Positions 11,404-26,341 of a stretch of 64,000 bases of DNA are shown here, piece after piece; position 1 is the stretch's first letter; every line of letters begins with the position of its first letter. The stretch comes from Lagopus muta. Taxonomy: Eukaryota; Chordata; Aves; Galliformes; Phasianidae. The DNA is taken from the NCBI RefSeq assembly GCF_023343835.1, contig NC_064437.1:47779972-47843971 (forward strand), read 5' to 3'. The notes below the pieces were generated by a model that saw only the letters and a program-made list of their open reading frames with translations, had not been told where the DNA came from and ran no database searches. A program made the position numbers and the translations under genes.

Positions 11404-14204
11404 GTAACGGCGCGGGCTGTCCCGCTGGGGCTCTGTGCTGAGCGGGGCTCTGAGTGGGGCTCTGAGTGGGGCGGCACCGGCACCGGCACCGAATCGCGGG
11501 TTGGTGCTGGGGATGGGGTTGCCGCGGTCGAAGTGTGGCTGCCTGAGCCCACCTGTAGCCTCTGCTGGTCTTTTTCCTCCCTTCTTTCAGCTTTCTTTTA
11601 TCCTTGCCTGTAGCCGCTCGGTGGTTTATCTTGTCAGTGTTTATCAGTAACTTTGCAAAAACACGTATAAAAAGGTCTACGGCGTTGTAAGCAGAAAGCT
11701 GGGCTCACTGGAGCAGATGTGAGGTTTACAAGATGGTCAGATGTTCAAAGGTCTAACAGGGTCTTTGCCCTTGATGTCATGGTCTGTCCTATGTCTTTTT
11801 CCCAATGTGTTGTGCAACCTTTCTCATACATAAGCTGCCTTGTGCTGATGTAACCAGCAGCTCCTTCATACTTCCCACAAACATGGCTTTCCCAGGAATG
11901 ACTAGCCTCCAAGTATGGGATTGCATCCAAGTTAAACAACTCTTCCATCTATTCCTCCCCCCTCTGCCTCCCCGCTGCTTTTCATTTACTTAAACAGGAA
12001 CGAAAACCTCTGCAACTTCTTGGGCTTACACAGAATTGAGGATGGCAGGAGGCGGTTTGGTCTAGCCTCCCTTGCTCAGGCAGGGCCACACGATACTCAG
12101 GACCATGTCCAAATGGCTTAAAATGATAGGAAAGGCATTTTGGGGTCCTTCTGTCTGCTTGTCTGTCTCTCTGGGCTTTTTTGTTTGTTTGTTTTGTTGG
12201 TTGCTTTATTTGTGTGTGGGGGTTTTTTTTTGTTTTTGTTTTTTTTTCATCTGGATGTTGGAACTCTGGTTTCTTACAAGGATGACCATCTCACTTTCTG
12301 AGAAATGCTCCACTTGTGCAGTGCTTGGTCCTACTGGTTATCATGCTCTCATTCCTTGGAGGAAAAAAGCGCAAACAATAGAAAAAAGATCATTTTTGGG
12401 TGCAGATAGAAGGGAAAGTATTGCTTGTGGGATACATCTGCCTTCTCACAAAGCCCAGCTAATCAGCAATGGGAGTTTTTGTGAAATGTTAGTTCTTTTT
12501 TTTTTTCTCCTTGCTCTTCATTAGCTTGGTGACAGCCTCGGCTTTCCGCAAAATCACTAGCGTAAGTTTTCCAAGAAACACCTTTGTGCTCTCAGCTAAA
12601 AGAGAAGTAAATGATTAGACTGCCCTGTGGTGGTGTAAACTGTTGCACTCAGTTTCTGGAAATGGTATGTAGTGTTGCCTTTTCCTTGCTGCAGCTGCCT
12701 GGAAAGGGGACAGCATGGTTTTCGACTGCGAGGACAGCTGGCTGAAAGGCAGGGTGTGAACTACAGAACTTAGGGGCTGCAGGGTTTCCAAGTTCTTCTT
12801 GTGTAACAGCTTTAAGCTTTTGTAAACAAGCGATGGGCTCATACTCATCTCTGCAGAGAAGGACCTGGAGGTCCTGATGGACAACAGGTTGGCCATGAGC
12901 CAGCAATGTGCCCCTGTGGCAAAGAAGGCCAGTGGTATCTGGAGGTGATTCTCCCCTTTGACTCTGCTGTGGTGAGGCCACATACAGAATACTGTGTCCA
13001 GTTCTGGGCTCCCCATTTCAGAAAGACAGGGATCTCCTAGAAGAAGTCCGGCGGAGGGCCACAAAGATAATAAAGGACCTCAAGCATCTCCTATATGAGG
13101 GGAGAGGCTGAGTATCCTGGATCTGTTCAGCCTGGGAAAAAGAAGACTGATTGGGGATCTGATTAATGTTAATAAATATCTGGAAGGAGATGGGAGCCAA
13201 ATGAATGAGGCCAGGCTCCTCTTGGTGATGTAGTGATAGGACAAAGAGTAATGGCCTAAAACTTGAACAAGGAAAGTTCTGCACTAACATGCAGAAGAAC
13301 TTCTTAACAATAAGGGTGATGGAGCAGTGGAACCAGGTTGCCCAGAGAGGTTGTGGAGTCTCCTAATATGGAGATATTCAAGACCTGTCTGAACGCCTAC
13401 CTGTGTGAGCTGCTTTAGCAGAAGGGCTGGACTCCATCTCTTGAGGTCCCTTCCAACTCCTGCAGTTCTGTGTGGTTATGTGATTGGTCTCAGCCAGTTA
13501 CACCAACAGAAGGAGAAGCAGCCCCTTGACAAAAGAGCTCTGTTGCTAGGACACTACTAATAGAGTCACTGCTAAGTGTCTGTTAATGGTTATACTGATT
13601 TTGATACGGTACTTATTATACAGGGGCTGATGCAGAGGTAGGAAGAGCAGCTCCTTCCCTTTGCTGTTTGCATGTTCTCCCTTCTGTGTGCTCCATCCAA
13701 AGCTACAGAAGCAGCTTATCTGCTTGAGTCAGGATGGTTTGTACATTTCCCTGTGGTTGCAAATACTGTATACTGCAGTATATATTTGTGCTTTGTTTTT
13801 TTTCACTGTATGGTGTATGAAGGTGAGTAAGCATGTTCTGTATGATGGAAGGGAGCTTCAGTCTCTTTAGGTTAAGAGTAGCAGTACGTGTTTGGAGTCC
13901 CCACTGTGTTAAGCAATACAGTGATCATCACAGATGGGCTTTTTTTTCCTCATTAGATGTTCTTTGAGCTAATGTCACTTCTTCAAGAGCATCCATGCCT
14001 TGTTCCTTGAGGTTGCATGTATTGTTCTTCATGTTCCTATGCCTTTGGGGACTGCTGAATGTCTTCCAGCACTGATGCCCATCCCTTCAGAAACTTGACA
14101 CATGTAAAGATTGGAATGGTATACATGAACTTTTTCAGGACACCTTCTGCAGATCTTGTCTCACTTGTCTTCTTCCCTCTGTGTTTTTGTGTTCTTTGTT
14201 TCAG
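11404..14204 (+). other. Intron 1 of the ABCG2-like gene
   Basis: Non-coding. It holds T-rich low-complexity sequence (about 12178-12250), a CR1 fragment (separate entry) and no other recognised element. Confidence 0.5.
12840..13485 (+). mobile_element. CR1 LINE 3' fragment in intron 1
   Basis: The plus strand shows the CR1 ORF2 end in decayed form (sequence for [18 protein letters not shown], then the LLEEVRRR region). It is followed by the conserved tail with 'gaggtcccttccaactcctgcagttctgtg'-type sequence near 13440-13480. The frame is broken by several indels. Confidence 0.85.
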
Positions 14205-14207
14205 TAG

Positions 14208-17200
14208 ATGGGAACTGCTCTAAACAACAGCCACCTCAGAAACCCTTATGCAGTTGAGTTTGACCTGTGTAACAAGGACATGATGGCGGACACATTTGAT
14301 CATAGTGTCATTTCTGTTGGAGAAGAGGAAGAAGCCAGTTTCCAACGATCCCTTCCAACACGAGATTCCATCCGATCCCCTCGAGGCTCTGTTGTGAGTT
14401 TCCATAACATCCAGTACTCCGTTAAGCAGTCCAGTGGATTCCTATGTAGACGGAAGACTGTGGAAAAGAAGATCCTTCATAATGTTTAGTAAGTTCTTGC
14501 TTAACTAAAATGCCAAAGGGTGGAAATTAATCTGCTGCTGTGAATTGGTGATGTCCTTGTCATCTTCCAGATCCAGCTGTACTGGTAGAGAAATGACTGC
14601 CCTCCTGCCAGTCTGCAGTTCATGTGAGCACTTGCTAACATGCTTTAGGCATAAAAGCTGGGATATAAGTGGAGCAGTGTCAGTCATTGATGTAAGAAAA
14701 TTAGGATCAAACTTGTGTAAACACTTCTGCCTGAAGATCTAAGGATTTCCTTAACTATGGTCTGAGCTGTGGTGAGAGGTGTGCAAGTAGCAGAGAGCCA
14801 TTGTTTCTTCTTTTCCAGACCCTTTTCTTTTTATGCACAGCTCTAATTCTGTTCTTACTGGCAGTTTGGGATGAGAACGAAAAAATGCTTTCTGATTCCA
14901 GATTTAAGAAGATTTTTAATAATCTTGAAGTTTTCATTTCAGCAGTATTTTGTTCACACCTTACCTCTGCTATGAGCCACATGTGAACAGTCTTCCATTT
15001 GGAAATAACTCTTTCCTTCTTCCAGTGGCATTATGAAGCCAGGCTTGAATGCTATCCTGGGGCCAACAGGGAGTGGCAAATCTTCGTGAGTACTTCCTTT
15101 TGCTCTTCAGATGTCCAATCAGCTGTTCAAAGGGATGTGGGACTGTTAGGGTTGGGAGAGGATATCAGGGATCCTCAGGCTCAGACTGCGAGAAATCTGG
15201 CAATGCAGTTTGACCTCACATCCTGTCCCTCTGATGTCAGCTTTGCTGGAGTTCTTGTCCTGCGTTTGTGCCGCACCCTTACGATCTGTGGTCTGTGTCA
15301 CTGTAGTCACCTTTGATAGTGGCCTGAGTCAAGATACCGGGGGAGCAGGAGTGACTTAAGCTCAGGTGTAGGCTCTGCTCCAGGCCTGTCATGGCATGGC
15401 GGTGGGAGCAAACACTCTCAGGGGTGGGAGGGAAGTTGTCACCTGTGAAGCTGCTGCAGCAAGACTTCCTCAGAGGCTCTGATGAATGGCAGAAGTAAGG
15501 TGTAATGTCGGTCTGTAGGATACCTGCTGTAGATCATCCATTACCCAGTCTAGATGTGGCCTGGTGGTAGGAGTGCATGTGCTCAGAATCTTTGGATGAA
15601 ATCACAGAATACTTTGCAGACTATTTCCAGCCAGTACGGATGCTGTTTTCTCTCTTGTGTAACCATAGTAAAAGAGTGCTGTGTCATTCTTCCTTAGAGA
15701 AGATCAGGGACAGGTAAATATGGCCAGGGTTTACATAGGTGTGTCCTTGTTATGATCCTTGATCTTCCCCTCTAGGAAACTGCCAGGTTTCCAAGAACTA
15801 GGCTCCATCAGGGCAGTGTTCACTGAGCTAGCAGACAGTCTGGCTTCTAATTTACAGTGAGAAGAATCCAGACATATTTGAAAACAAAACTACTTTATAA
15901 AATTAATCTTTACTCCAGTCTTGTTTATACCCATTTGGATTAATTTCCTTGAGATCAAAGTAGTTTCTTCTGTGCTCCACTGGCTGGAAAGCAGACTGCA
16001 GCTGCTTGGCAGGGTGCTTTTGTGTGCGTCTGTGGTTAGCTGTTAATATGGAGCCCAAGCTAATGTCTGTAGGGGGTTCCAGCTGTGAGGGTCTGAGTAC
16101 TGCAGAATTGCTGTGGCATACCTGGCACACGAGAATCCTGCAGAAGGCCCCAGAGCAGAGGATGCCCCTTTGAGAGCCCTGTGTTTGGAGTGCAGCAGCT
16201 TAACTGCAGTGCTGACTTGTGGTACTGGCTCAGTTGAGATAAAGCAGTTGTCATGGCAAAACCTAATGCCTGGTGTTTGTCTGAAGTCTGCTAGATGTGC
16301 TGGCTGCCAGAAAGGACCCAGCAGGCCTGTCTGGAGAAGTGCTCATAGATGGCATCCCACAGCCTCCAAACTTCAAGTGCATCTCAGGATATGTTGTGCA
16401 GGTGAGTAACTACCTTCAGTGGAGGCTGGGAGCTCTTGGGAGGAATAGCATAGCATAGGCTTTGGTGTAAAGGCTTTGAAAAATGTCTTCAATGAAAAGA
16501 AGGAGGTATTTCACTGGTGGGAGCTCATCGCTGCCTCATGAGTGAGAGATGGCGTCTTCTCTGGTGAGCAGCTAGGGCTGTGGTGGGACAGGAGCAGCTT
16601 CTCAAGAAGAAAGGCAGGGTTCTTTCACATAAGACAAGTCAAGCATGAGCTGTTAGTTTAGATAATATTTAATGACCCCTACAGACTTAATTTGGTAACA
16701 GATGTTAGTGTTTTCCTGTGATTTGAAAGGCAGAGGGTCAAACTGCTTACTCCAAATAAAGCATGAAGGTCTTGGTCAACCTAAAGCCACATGGGTGCCC
16801 AAGCCACTGTGCTTGTTTTCTGGGGCTCTGCCCTGAAGTTCCAGCAAAGATTTTAAAAATAAAAATTAAGTTTAAAAAAAGGTTGTGTGCTAGGAAGCTC
16901 TCAACACCTAAAATCTCTTATGAAATTCTAAAGCAGCTCTAGTTGGCAGAAGTAACTTCAAGCTCTTAGACAATAATTCTAGGAAGTAAGTAGATTCTTA
17001 CTGTTCTTCCTCTGATTCTGGTTGGCTGAGGCAGAGCTTTGTTCCACTCGGACAGGAAAAGCCAGCTGAATCTGTGGAAGTGGGTGGGGGCCTGGACCAA
17101 TAATAGACCCTCAAAGCCCTGGAGGAGCTGAGGGTGGCATTCTTGGCAGCTGTATGAACTGTGAAATGCGAAAACCATTCAGACTCTGACTGCAGGCAGA

Positions 17201-20200
17201 TAGGAAATAGGCAGCTTTTCTGAAAGCTGCCAGCTGAGGGGCTTTTGAGCAGATGCATGATGAGACTGATGCTGAGTCTTTATCCCACAGGATGAATCCT
17301 CAGTGTTTCATCAATGGCCAGGAAGTTTCTTGCAAATGGCTCCACTTTGAGACATCTGTCCCTCTGTTGTCAAAAGCAAACAAAACAAACCATGAAATGA
17401 TGGCCAACTAGACAAGGCATTAAATGGTTGCTCTCCCCTCCCACCCCTATGAGCTATTCCCTAAATAATGATGATATTGGTCATCTTGATAAAGATGACC
17501 CAGAGTGTCAAAACACATGTGAAGGCATAAATGCATACATCCATTTTATGCAGATGAGCATGTAGACCTGATTTAGATCTGGTAAATCATGTGTTATAAA
17601 ACTGTTGATCTCTCCACTCCTGCCTTGCAAATGAGGATGTAATTCCACAGATTTGAAAGGTACCTGATTAACAGGCATGTTTCTCAGCTGCTGTCCAGTA
17701 CTGCATCCCTTCTACCACTATGTGGTGGAATGAAGAGTTGATTCAAATACCAAAGCAGAGGAAATGGAGAGGCATAGAGCTCTTGATGGAACTAGCATCT
17801 GTTCTGTTGATGGTTGTTCCAGGTTGGTGTAGGCACGTGTTTGTCAGCTGGGTAGATCTGTTTCAAAGATCAAAGACAGTCAAAATGCACATGACTGCTG
17901 AAGCTTTGCTGGACTGAGGAATAAGGTGCTGTGCTCAGGAAGAATGGATACTAGAAACATGGAAAAAATGTGGGGCATCTTGGTGCAATAGTTTTGATTT
18001 TTCTGAGGACCAGGGAGGAAGCTGGGAGGAACTTGTTGAAAGCTGGGCCCAGCAGTTGCTTGTGACCACAGCAAGTCACAGCTTGTAGGTGGAAACTGAG
18101 CAGACTTGGGTGATTCCTTGAATGTCTCCAACCTGAACGCTGAGCACTAGCAGTGAAAACAGTTCCCTGCTCTGCCTTCCTAAGCCTTGTAGGGAAAGTG
18201 CAAAATTATGCACTTTACATTGTGAACTCTTGAGCCCAAAAACATGCTGAAGTGGTGCTGGGTGCAAGCTGGGAGCCTGTAGAGCTGTGTTTTCCATCTG
18301 ACTGCTACAGACTGACCCTGAATTTTGTGTCTTGTACATTTTGAAGCAGGGGTTATGACTTAGTTCAGTTTTCCCAGGAGTCCACAAACAGCTTATTCAG
18401 TAACTACCATTTCAGGAACTCTGGTGCCCAGTCAGGTAGCTGAGAACAAGACTTTCACTTACCTATTGATATTGCTTTCAGGATGATGTTGTTATGGGCA
18501 CAATGACAGTGAGGGAGAACCTGCACTTCTCTGCTGCCCTGCGGCTCCCCAGCTCCATCAGTTTTCAAGAGAAGGAAGAACGAGTCACACAGATAATTGG
18601 CGAGCTGGGATTAAGCAAAGTGGCTGATGCTAAGGTGAGCAGTGAGAATACTCATCTTAGAAATCATACTACTCCTGGAAACTAAGCTGCTTGACTGTGC
18701 AGCATGGAGACTGTAGTGCAGCTGCACTCAGCTAAGCAGGAACCAGACAAGACCATACTGCACACATGAAATGAGTCCAGAGGTATGTGTATTTGTTGTT
18801 AAAAGAGGAAGATTTGGGATCATGTCCAATGTGTTTTATAAGCAGAGGGAAAACAATTACCTAAACATAGCACTTTGGAAATCTACTTGATAACTTCCTG
18901 GCTTTGTGGGACAAGACAAGGGAATTGTTTTTACAGTACTGACAGCTGTGGGGGATGGGAAGCTGGGATGTGATGGAGAAGTTCTGTGCAGACCTTATTC
19001 CTCCTAGCTGCATTTCTACTCTTAGTTTACTTGCTTCACTTGGGCAGCAGGTGACCTACCCATGAAAGTCATCCCTGGATACCAAAGTTACCTGTGCTCT
19101 GGTCTTGTTATGATTCTTGTCACTATCATTCTTGTTTCTAATGTCAGAGTTGCTAAGCACCTCTGCTTATTGCTCCCCAGTCCCTCACAGTGCTCTTTGA
19201 AGTCAGCCCCATCATCTGCTTTGGCCCTCTGGTGGAACTGTTGAAGGGCTGCTTTTCACAGGTGTCCTGAACACCATAGGAAATCTTTGCAAATGCCCAA
19301 CTTCTGCTTGTAGGTGGGAACTGAGCTGATCCGTGGAGTGTCTGGAGGGGAACGGAAAAGAACCAACATCGGGATGGAGCTCATCACGGAGCCACCAGTG
19401 CTTTTTCTGGATGAGCCAACAACAGGCCTTGATGCCAGCACAGCCAATGCTGTCCTCATCCTCTTGAAGAAGTAAGAGTCAGTTCTTCAGGGCTCTGCTG
19501 GAATTTCTGTGTTTATTATATTAAAAAACTAATGCTGCTATGACTGAGTAGTTACAATTATTTTTAAGCAGTTAGACTACTGGTCTTTTAAGTGGTAGTA
19601 GACTCCTTAACTGGGTCTTGTCCAAAGCTTTTTGAAATTGATGGGAATCTTTTGACAGCAAGCATTGGATTGAAGCCCAAAAAGCAGATGTAGCTTGGAC
19701 AACTTCCTTTTGCCACAGAGAGGGGTGGATTGTGAGGTCAAACTTTGAAATTGTAATCTCACATAATGAGAATGAATTCCTAACACTTCTTCTGGGTTTG
19801 TGGCATGTTTGATTTTCCTGAGGGAATGTTTTACTTTGCTGCTTGTGGACAGAGACTCTCATCTTAATCAGCAGGGATACTTTTTGAGCATCAGTGCTAA
19901 AGCACTTGGAAGTGAGTCTGACAGACCTGAGAGAAAACTAGTTTTGACTTTTGTAGAGAATAAGTCGTCAGCAGAAAAGTTAAGAGAAGTTGTAACTGGC
20001 CAGACTTTCCTAGCTTGCTGTGTAGAACTTGGCAATGCCATTGAGTGCAGTTGGATTTCTTCTGTTGGTCAAGTTGAAGCTTGCTACAGGAAAAAAATTA
20101 AGGACAGTTTAAATATAGCAATGGACTTAACCTTTGCTAGCCACATCATACTCTGTCTACCTGGATGGCAGCAACAGTCTCTTGAAAAGATGCTTGAAGG

Positions 20201-20915
20201 TCTTGCAGGCGCTATCTGACACGGTGACGGAGAGGAGGGAATTAGAGCTTTATTGGGCTTTACTTGGATTTGGGTACTTACTTTTTGCTTCAGCTAATAT
20301 GACCACTCTGAAATGCAAACTGTGACGTATTTGAGAGAATTTTTGTTCCTATTTCAGGCTCTCTAGAAGAGGCCGAACAATCATATTTTCCATCCATCAG
20401 CCCCGCTATTCCATATTCAAGCTGTTTGACAGTCTGACATTACTAGCTTTGGGTAAAGTGCTGTACCACGGTCCTGCAAAACAGGCCCTGGAGTATTTTA
20501 GTTCTATTGGTAAGTCTTCTGTTCTATGAGCAAATGTAACCAGCTACTGAGTCTGAACTGTGGGTGGGTTCTCATCCCAGTGCTTGATCAAACTCTTGTG
20601 CTGTTTTGTCACTGTGATACTAGAGGTTGCACATAAATGATCTGAACAGTATTAGGTTAGAATAGGGGTAAAAAAATAATAAAAGAAATGTGGAAATGAA
20701 TTTCCAGTCTAGTCTAGATGCAATCATAGGAGCTGTACAGTACAAGTATGGTGTGGGTTTTTAAAATTTATTCTTCCTTTTTTTTTTTTCTTTTCAAGGA
20801 TATGAATGTGAACCATTTAACAACCCAGCTGACTTCTTCCTTGATATCATAAATGGTGATTCAACTGCTGTGGCAGCAAGCAAGGAAGATAACAAACCTG
20901 CAGACACAGGGAAAG
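14208..20915 (+). CDS. ABCG2-like: ABCG2-like gene, coding exons 1-7 (nucleotide-binding half)
   Basis: Exons: 14208-14488, 15026-15085, 16287-16401, 18482-18634, 19314-19471, 20358-20509, 20799-20915. Lengths and phases fit one another exactly. Visible motifs: an [10 protein letters not shown]-type strand before the domain; Walker [10 protein letters not shown] split by the intron at 15085; Q-loop residue in YVVQ|DD at the 16401/18482 junction; ABC signature VSGGERKR (about 19340-19363); Walker [13 protein letters not shown] (about 19399-19434); H-loop SIHQPR (about 20391-20408). All residues needed for ATP binding and hydrolysis are present. The acceptor of 20799 is AAG rather than CAG but follows a long pyrimidine run. 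The last exon ends in a charged linker rich in K, E and D. Confidence 0.92.
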
Positions 20916-23900
20916 GTAAACTGTCAAGGAGAAATTCACCATTGGCTTTTGTAGAAGGGAAGCTACATATGGTGACTGCAAAGTTTTATTCTCTGTGTTT
21001 GCTCCAATCTAAGAACATTTTACAGTCTTTATTTTTTTGCTAACAGATTTACTTTGCTTTGGGCTTCTTTAAATATCTCAGAACAACTTTAAAAGGGATT
21101 TTTTTTCTTCTCTCAATAATACAGGATAACAATGATAACTATTAGAAGTCTGTAAAACATGTAGGAAAGACAAAAACTAGAATTGCGTATTCACAAGAGA
21201 CAGCTGAATGAAGATGTTTCAGTCATGTAAGGAACTTCTGTAGAGAAGAGGGCAGATAGGCATGGGAGTAATGAATTGTTGTGGCAGCAAGAAATACTAG
21301 AACTAGATATGAGAATAAACTCTTCTAGCAGTACAGTGATTGAAATGCTGGGAAGTATTTTCTGGGAGTGCTTTCAGTTTTCTGTGACTAAAGGATTTTA
21401 CAGGAGCATAAAATGTTTGTAATGGTTCCTTTCAAGGGGAAAATGGGTCAAAGTAAATCATTGATTTCCCTAAAACTTAGTGAAGGTTTTTAGTGAATTT
21501 TTTAAGACTGTGGCCATAACTGTGCCACAAAGAACAGGCAGACGATGAGCGAGGTTGGATTAAAACTGCAGGGAAAAGTTCTCATTCCAACTGGTCTCTT
21601 CAGCTCAGAGTTTAGGCTTGAACAATGAAAATTCTGTAGCCATTCCCAATTACATTTTCATCCATCTTTTCATCCATTCTTTGGAGTGGACCTCTGTTGA
21701 TGGATCATATCTGAAGGTAAGCGTGGGGTATAATATTTTGTCTTTCTTAGGAGTGAGCAATGAAAATGGAGGAATAGAAGAGAATGTATCCATCAGTGTG
21801 GTAGATACACTACACCAGAAGTATCTCAACTCCAGCCTGTATGAGAGCACAAAGGAAGCACTGGGGAAAGTGGAGATTAAACAGGAAAGAAAGAAGAAAG
21901 TATCCAAAAAGGGGCATGAGATTACCTATGCAAATGGATTCTTCACACAGCTGTATTGGGTGTCCAACCGTTCCCTGAAAAACCTCATTAGGAACCCACA
22001 AGCCTCAGTTGCACAGGTTGGTAACAATTACTAGAAGCTTCTGACTTGCTCTGCTCTCAGTCCCACAGTCTGCAGTTTGTAGAACAGTCTTCTGTTTTCG
22101 AAGTCAGCCTGGTGAACAAGAAGGTTGTGTGCCACTACCACTCAGGTTATTGTCTTTGAAAGAGAATTTCCATTCTAGTTCAGCAGAAGGACTACTGCAC
22201 TGAATATTAGGAGTGGGGAAAATGCTCCATTATTTGGCTCACATGGGCAGCTTCCATAGTGACCATCCTTTTGTAGCTCACAGCTCACTTGACATTTCAA
22301 GCTGGGTTGTTCGTAGTGTGCTTCTGCTAACCTTTACTTAGCCAAAGAAGATCAGAGGAAGGAAAAAAGGGAAAAGGATAAACTGGGAAGACTTGACGTA
22401 AGGCTTCTAATAGTGATTGTGTCATAGAGGTCAATTTGAGATGGATGTGAATCTTAAACCCTGTACATACCCTAATGACTGACTATCTGTTGATTTGTAC
22501 CTATTTATCCATCTAAAGGACTTTGTTTTTTTTTTTTTTTTTTTTTTTTCCCCCACATCTTCTTTTCACTTCTAGATTGCAGTGACTGTAATTCTAGCCT
22601 TGGTTGTGGGGGCCATTTTTTTTGGAGTAAAATTGGATGAAAGTGGCATTCAGAATCGGTAAGTTTGGAAACCCACACCTTGCTTCTTTCCTTGTCTCTA
22701 GGAAACAGGTTTTGGCCACAGAGAAGGCTTTGGGCTCTACTTCGACCACAGAGCAGAGGGTTGGGTTCACCAGCTTGAATGCGCTGTAGAATGGAATTGC
22801 CAAGGGTCCTGGAGGGACCACAGTTCCATTGAGCTTGCACATATGCATGAAGGAGATGTGCAGGGAATGACTAAGGAATAAACATTTGCAGATAAAATCT
22901 ACAGTTGCACAGTTAAATATCTCCATTCTGTGGGCAGATGCAGAGACCTGCTGGTTTGGTGTTGGCCGTTTCTTCACTTCTGCACTGCTGTTTTTCTTTC
23001 TAGGGTTGGATCCTTGTTTTTTGTCACCACAAACCAGTGTTTTTCCAGTGTCTCTGCAATTGAGCTGTTCATCAGAGATAAAAAACTATTTGTGTAAGTA
23101 GTGATGCTCTTAGACCCTCTCCGGCCTTGCAGTGAGGGGAAGGAGAGATATCTTACAGGCTAACAAAAAAGATTTCTGCCTAACAGAGCTTGAGATTTCA
23201 TTTCTTCTTCCAACGTTAGGATTTAATAGAAATGCTAAATGAGTCTGTAAAACAAGTAACTGAAATGCTAAGAGGTGATTGAAGGAAGGGAAAAGTAAAA
23301 TGCTTTTACTTGCTTGCTGTGTCACAGTTTACTGAAAAGTGTCTTTTTTCCATTTTTGGTAACAGCTGTTTTTGAAGTCTGTGTGTGAATCCTGCAGACT
23401 GTGCACCCTGCCTCTCCTTTTGCTGGAAGGGTTGAAACAGTGTTTTGCAATGATCCCAGAGTGATAAGACTGCAAAGATTCTAGGAGAGTTCTTAGAAAA
23501 TCTTCACAAAGGATGATCAGAAGAAAAGCTAGTTGGCTTATAAGAGCTCTTAAATTAATTATATCCTTGTATATGCATACATCTATATTAAATACATTAC
23601 ATATGTGTGTGTATGCAAATAAACATGTATAAATAAATGAGTAGATATACACGTATGTCAGAAATATAGTTTGGAATAACCTTCTGCTCATAAAAGAGCA
23701 AGAGACGTATCCTGTGCAGCAAAGAGGAAATTGGAGAGTTGTGCCTGGAAAACGAGTGTTGTGTTTCTCTGAGGTACTAGTTTTGATGTTTATACATCCA
23801 CCCTGGCTTGCTCACGCTTGGCATTTTTCCTAAGGGCTGCTCAGAAATGAATCTCGCCCATGCTGACATTTTTTGCCATTCTGTCCTGCTTATTGACTGT

Positions 23901-26307
23901 GTCAGTGGGGATTTTGACACCTTACCACTTACAGAATCTTTTCACGAGCTCCGATAAGCAGCAAAGCAATCATAGTGACATTTAATTGCTCTGTGAACTG
24001 GAGATGAGTTGATGTCCTTAAGGTGCTTTCCCATTCTTGGTAGCCATTCTTTCTTGGAAACAGTTGTATGAGTTAGCTTTGGATGAACTGTTTTTCTAGT
24101 TACTAAATCTATTACTATCCCCTGCTTTTGTGTTCAGGTTTGTTCTTAAACTAAATGTTTGGAGCTTTTTTCCAATGTTATTTAGCTGTCACGTAACTTT
24201 CCACGCATTTCACTCATAGTGCTTCCACTATCATGGCTTGTGAGTTGGATCAGCCTTTGCTTTGTCTGGGAGTGGAAAGTGATAGTACAGAGAAAATAAT
24301 CAAACTTTGCACTTTGAGTCAGTGGTAGAAAGAAAAGAAACCGAATCAGGATAAACCAGATACGCTTATTGAGCTTGCTTCTCAGATCAGCTCTAAACCT
24401 GTGCAACTCCCCTCCTTCCTGTCCTCACAGCCATCAGTACACCAGTGGATATTATCGTGTCTCTGCCTACTTCCTGGCCTTGATGTTAGGAGATCTACTG
24501 CCCATGAGAACTGCTCCAGCCATCATATTCTCGTGCATCACTTACTGGATGATTGGTAATGAATTGATGCTTTTGTTGAACCTGCCATCTGTCAATACAT
24601 TTGATATCTGACTTAGCCAGAGTATAATTCCTCTATCTATAAATTGAAACAGACTAAACCTTCAACTGATTTAGATGCTTGGCATCATAACTTCTGAGGA
24701 GTTGGGGGCAGAGGTACCAGCAGTCTTAAGACAGGACCTGCTTGTCCATGTCTTTTGGTAATGCTCTTTGGGACCCTTAGAGCATTCACAGCTGCTGCCA
24801 ACTCCAAACTAAACTTTTCTTCTTGCTTTCTGTGTCTTTTGTGGGAGTCCAGGGGTACCTCTTTGGGACTTGTGAGATGGCTTTTTATTGGACATTTTTC
24901 TTTCTGCTTGACAGGATTTCAAGCTGTAGCAGGCAGATTCTTCTTCTTCATGCTGGCCCTGGTAATGGTGTCCTATACTGCTACAGCCATGTCTCTGGCT
25001 ATCAGTGCTGGGATGGAAGTGGTTGCTGTAGCCAATCTGCTCATCACTATTTGTTTTGTCCTGATGCTTGTAAGTAAAGCTTGTAAAGGTGTGTGCTGCT
25101 CTGGAGGAAACAGCCTTCAGAGTACAGATGGCTTTAGGATCCATACTGAGAGGACTGTCTCCTGTACCGAGCCAGCCCTAAGCATGCAGAGAATCCACAG
25201 TTCAGTAGCTCATCAGCCTTGTGCCTGCAATTTTATTGTTGCTATAGTCAAAGACTTGCCTCTACTTGTAATCATAGGCATAATACTGTGAAGAGATGAA
25301 GAGATTCATCCATCACAGTGTCCCTATATATCTGCTATAGTATCGGTGCAGGAATGTCATTGTTTGCAGTAAACTGAGTTGTGACTTACTAGTCTCTTGT
25401 TTTCTTTCAGATCTTTTCTGGCCTCCTCGTAAACCTCCCTTCTGTAATGGGCTGGCTTAATTGGCTCAAGTACTTCAGCATCCCTCGATATGGCCTTACT
25501 GTGAGTACAATGTAGCACTGGTCTCCTGTAGGGAAAGTAATTGCAGTGCTGTGTCTTAGAGAAGTTTGGGCATCACTGAGGTGTTCTATCTGTTGCTGAA
25601 TGTGGAAGTGCTCCTTAAGATTGCAGTTAGCTCAGGGTACCAGTGCAAAGGAGCTGTTTGCTTCTTGCTTTGACTGACTGTCCCTCCTGCTTCAGTGTGC
25701 TGGTGCTGGGTTGTCTGCATGCAGACACAACTTCTGAAAGTGCAGATGGACTCAGATAAATGGGGACATATAGCTGGCAAGACAGAAATCCATGGCTACA
25801 TCACTGAATTATAACTCTGAAGCCACAGATTCAGACACCAAACCATCCTGCATGTTGAACTTGGAGCAGATCCTCAGAAAGGTAGTAGTTAAGAACTTCA
25901 AAATAAGGGCTGGGAACTAATTTTTTTGAGTCACTCCGTTCAAGCCTAAAAGGTATTATCAGTCTTGGAATCATATATACATGTCTTCCATTCATCAGTT
26001 TTCTTTAAGTTGTTTCAGCTTTAGCACACTAAATCACTATCTGAAAAATCTGACACCTTTTTCCCCTAGGCTCTTCAAGTGAATGAGTTTAGAGATCTCT
26101 ACTTTTGTGGTGACAATTCAAATGTTACAGTGTCTGTGGGAAATGCAAGCACTTGTCCATCAGTCACTTCAGGAGCAAGGTAAGTCTACCTCATGAAGAT
26201 TCTTGGGCCTGAATTGTAATGGCTTGCTTAAGGATTAGCCAGCCTATTTCAAAACATTATATTACTCACAGGCTAACTATTCACAAGCCAGTCTCTTCAA
26301 GAATTTG

Positions 26308-26341
<34 letters not shown>

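Larger units (their letters stand above)
10736..11550 (+). promoter_or_regulatory. CpG-rich promoter region of the ABCG2-like gene
   Basis: Base composition changes sharply here to GC-rich with very frequent CpG. The block includes a (CTCCCA)n run at about 11041-11068 and short GGCACC and GAGTGGGGCTCT repeats at 11445-11490. A TATA-like box (TATAAAA, 11331-11337) sits in the block, about 70 bases before a good splice donor at 11404. Open frames on both strands across this block are a by-product of the composition. Confidence 0.75.

Noticed and set aside
10690-11552. Several 150-237 codon frames on both strands
   Set aside because: They follow the CpG-rich promoter block; Arg/Ala/Gly/Pro-rich shadows without homology.
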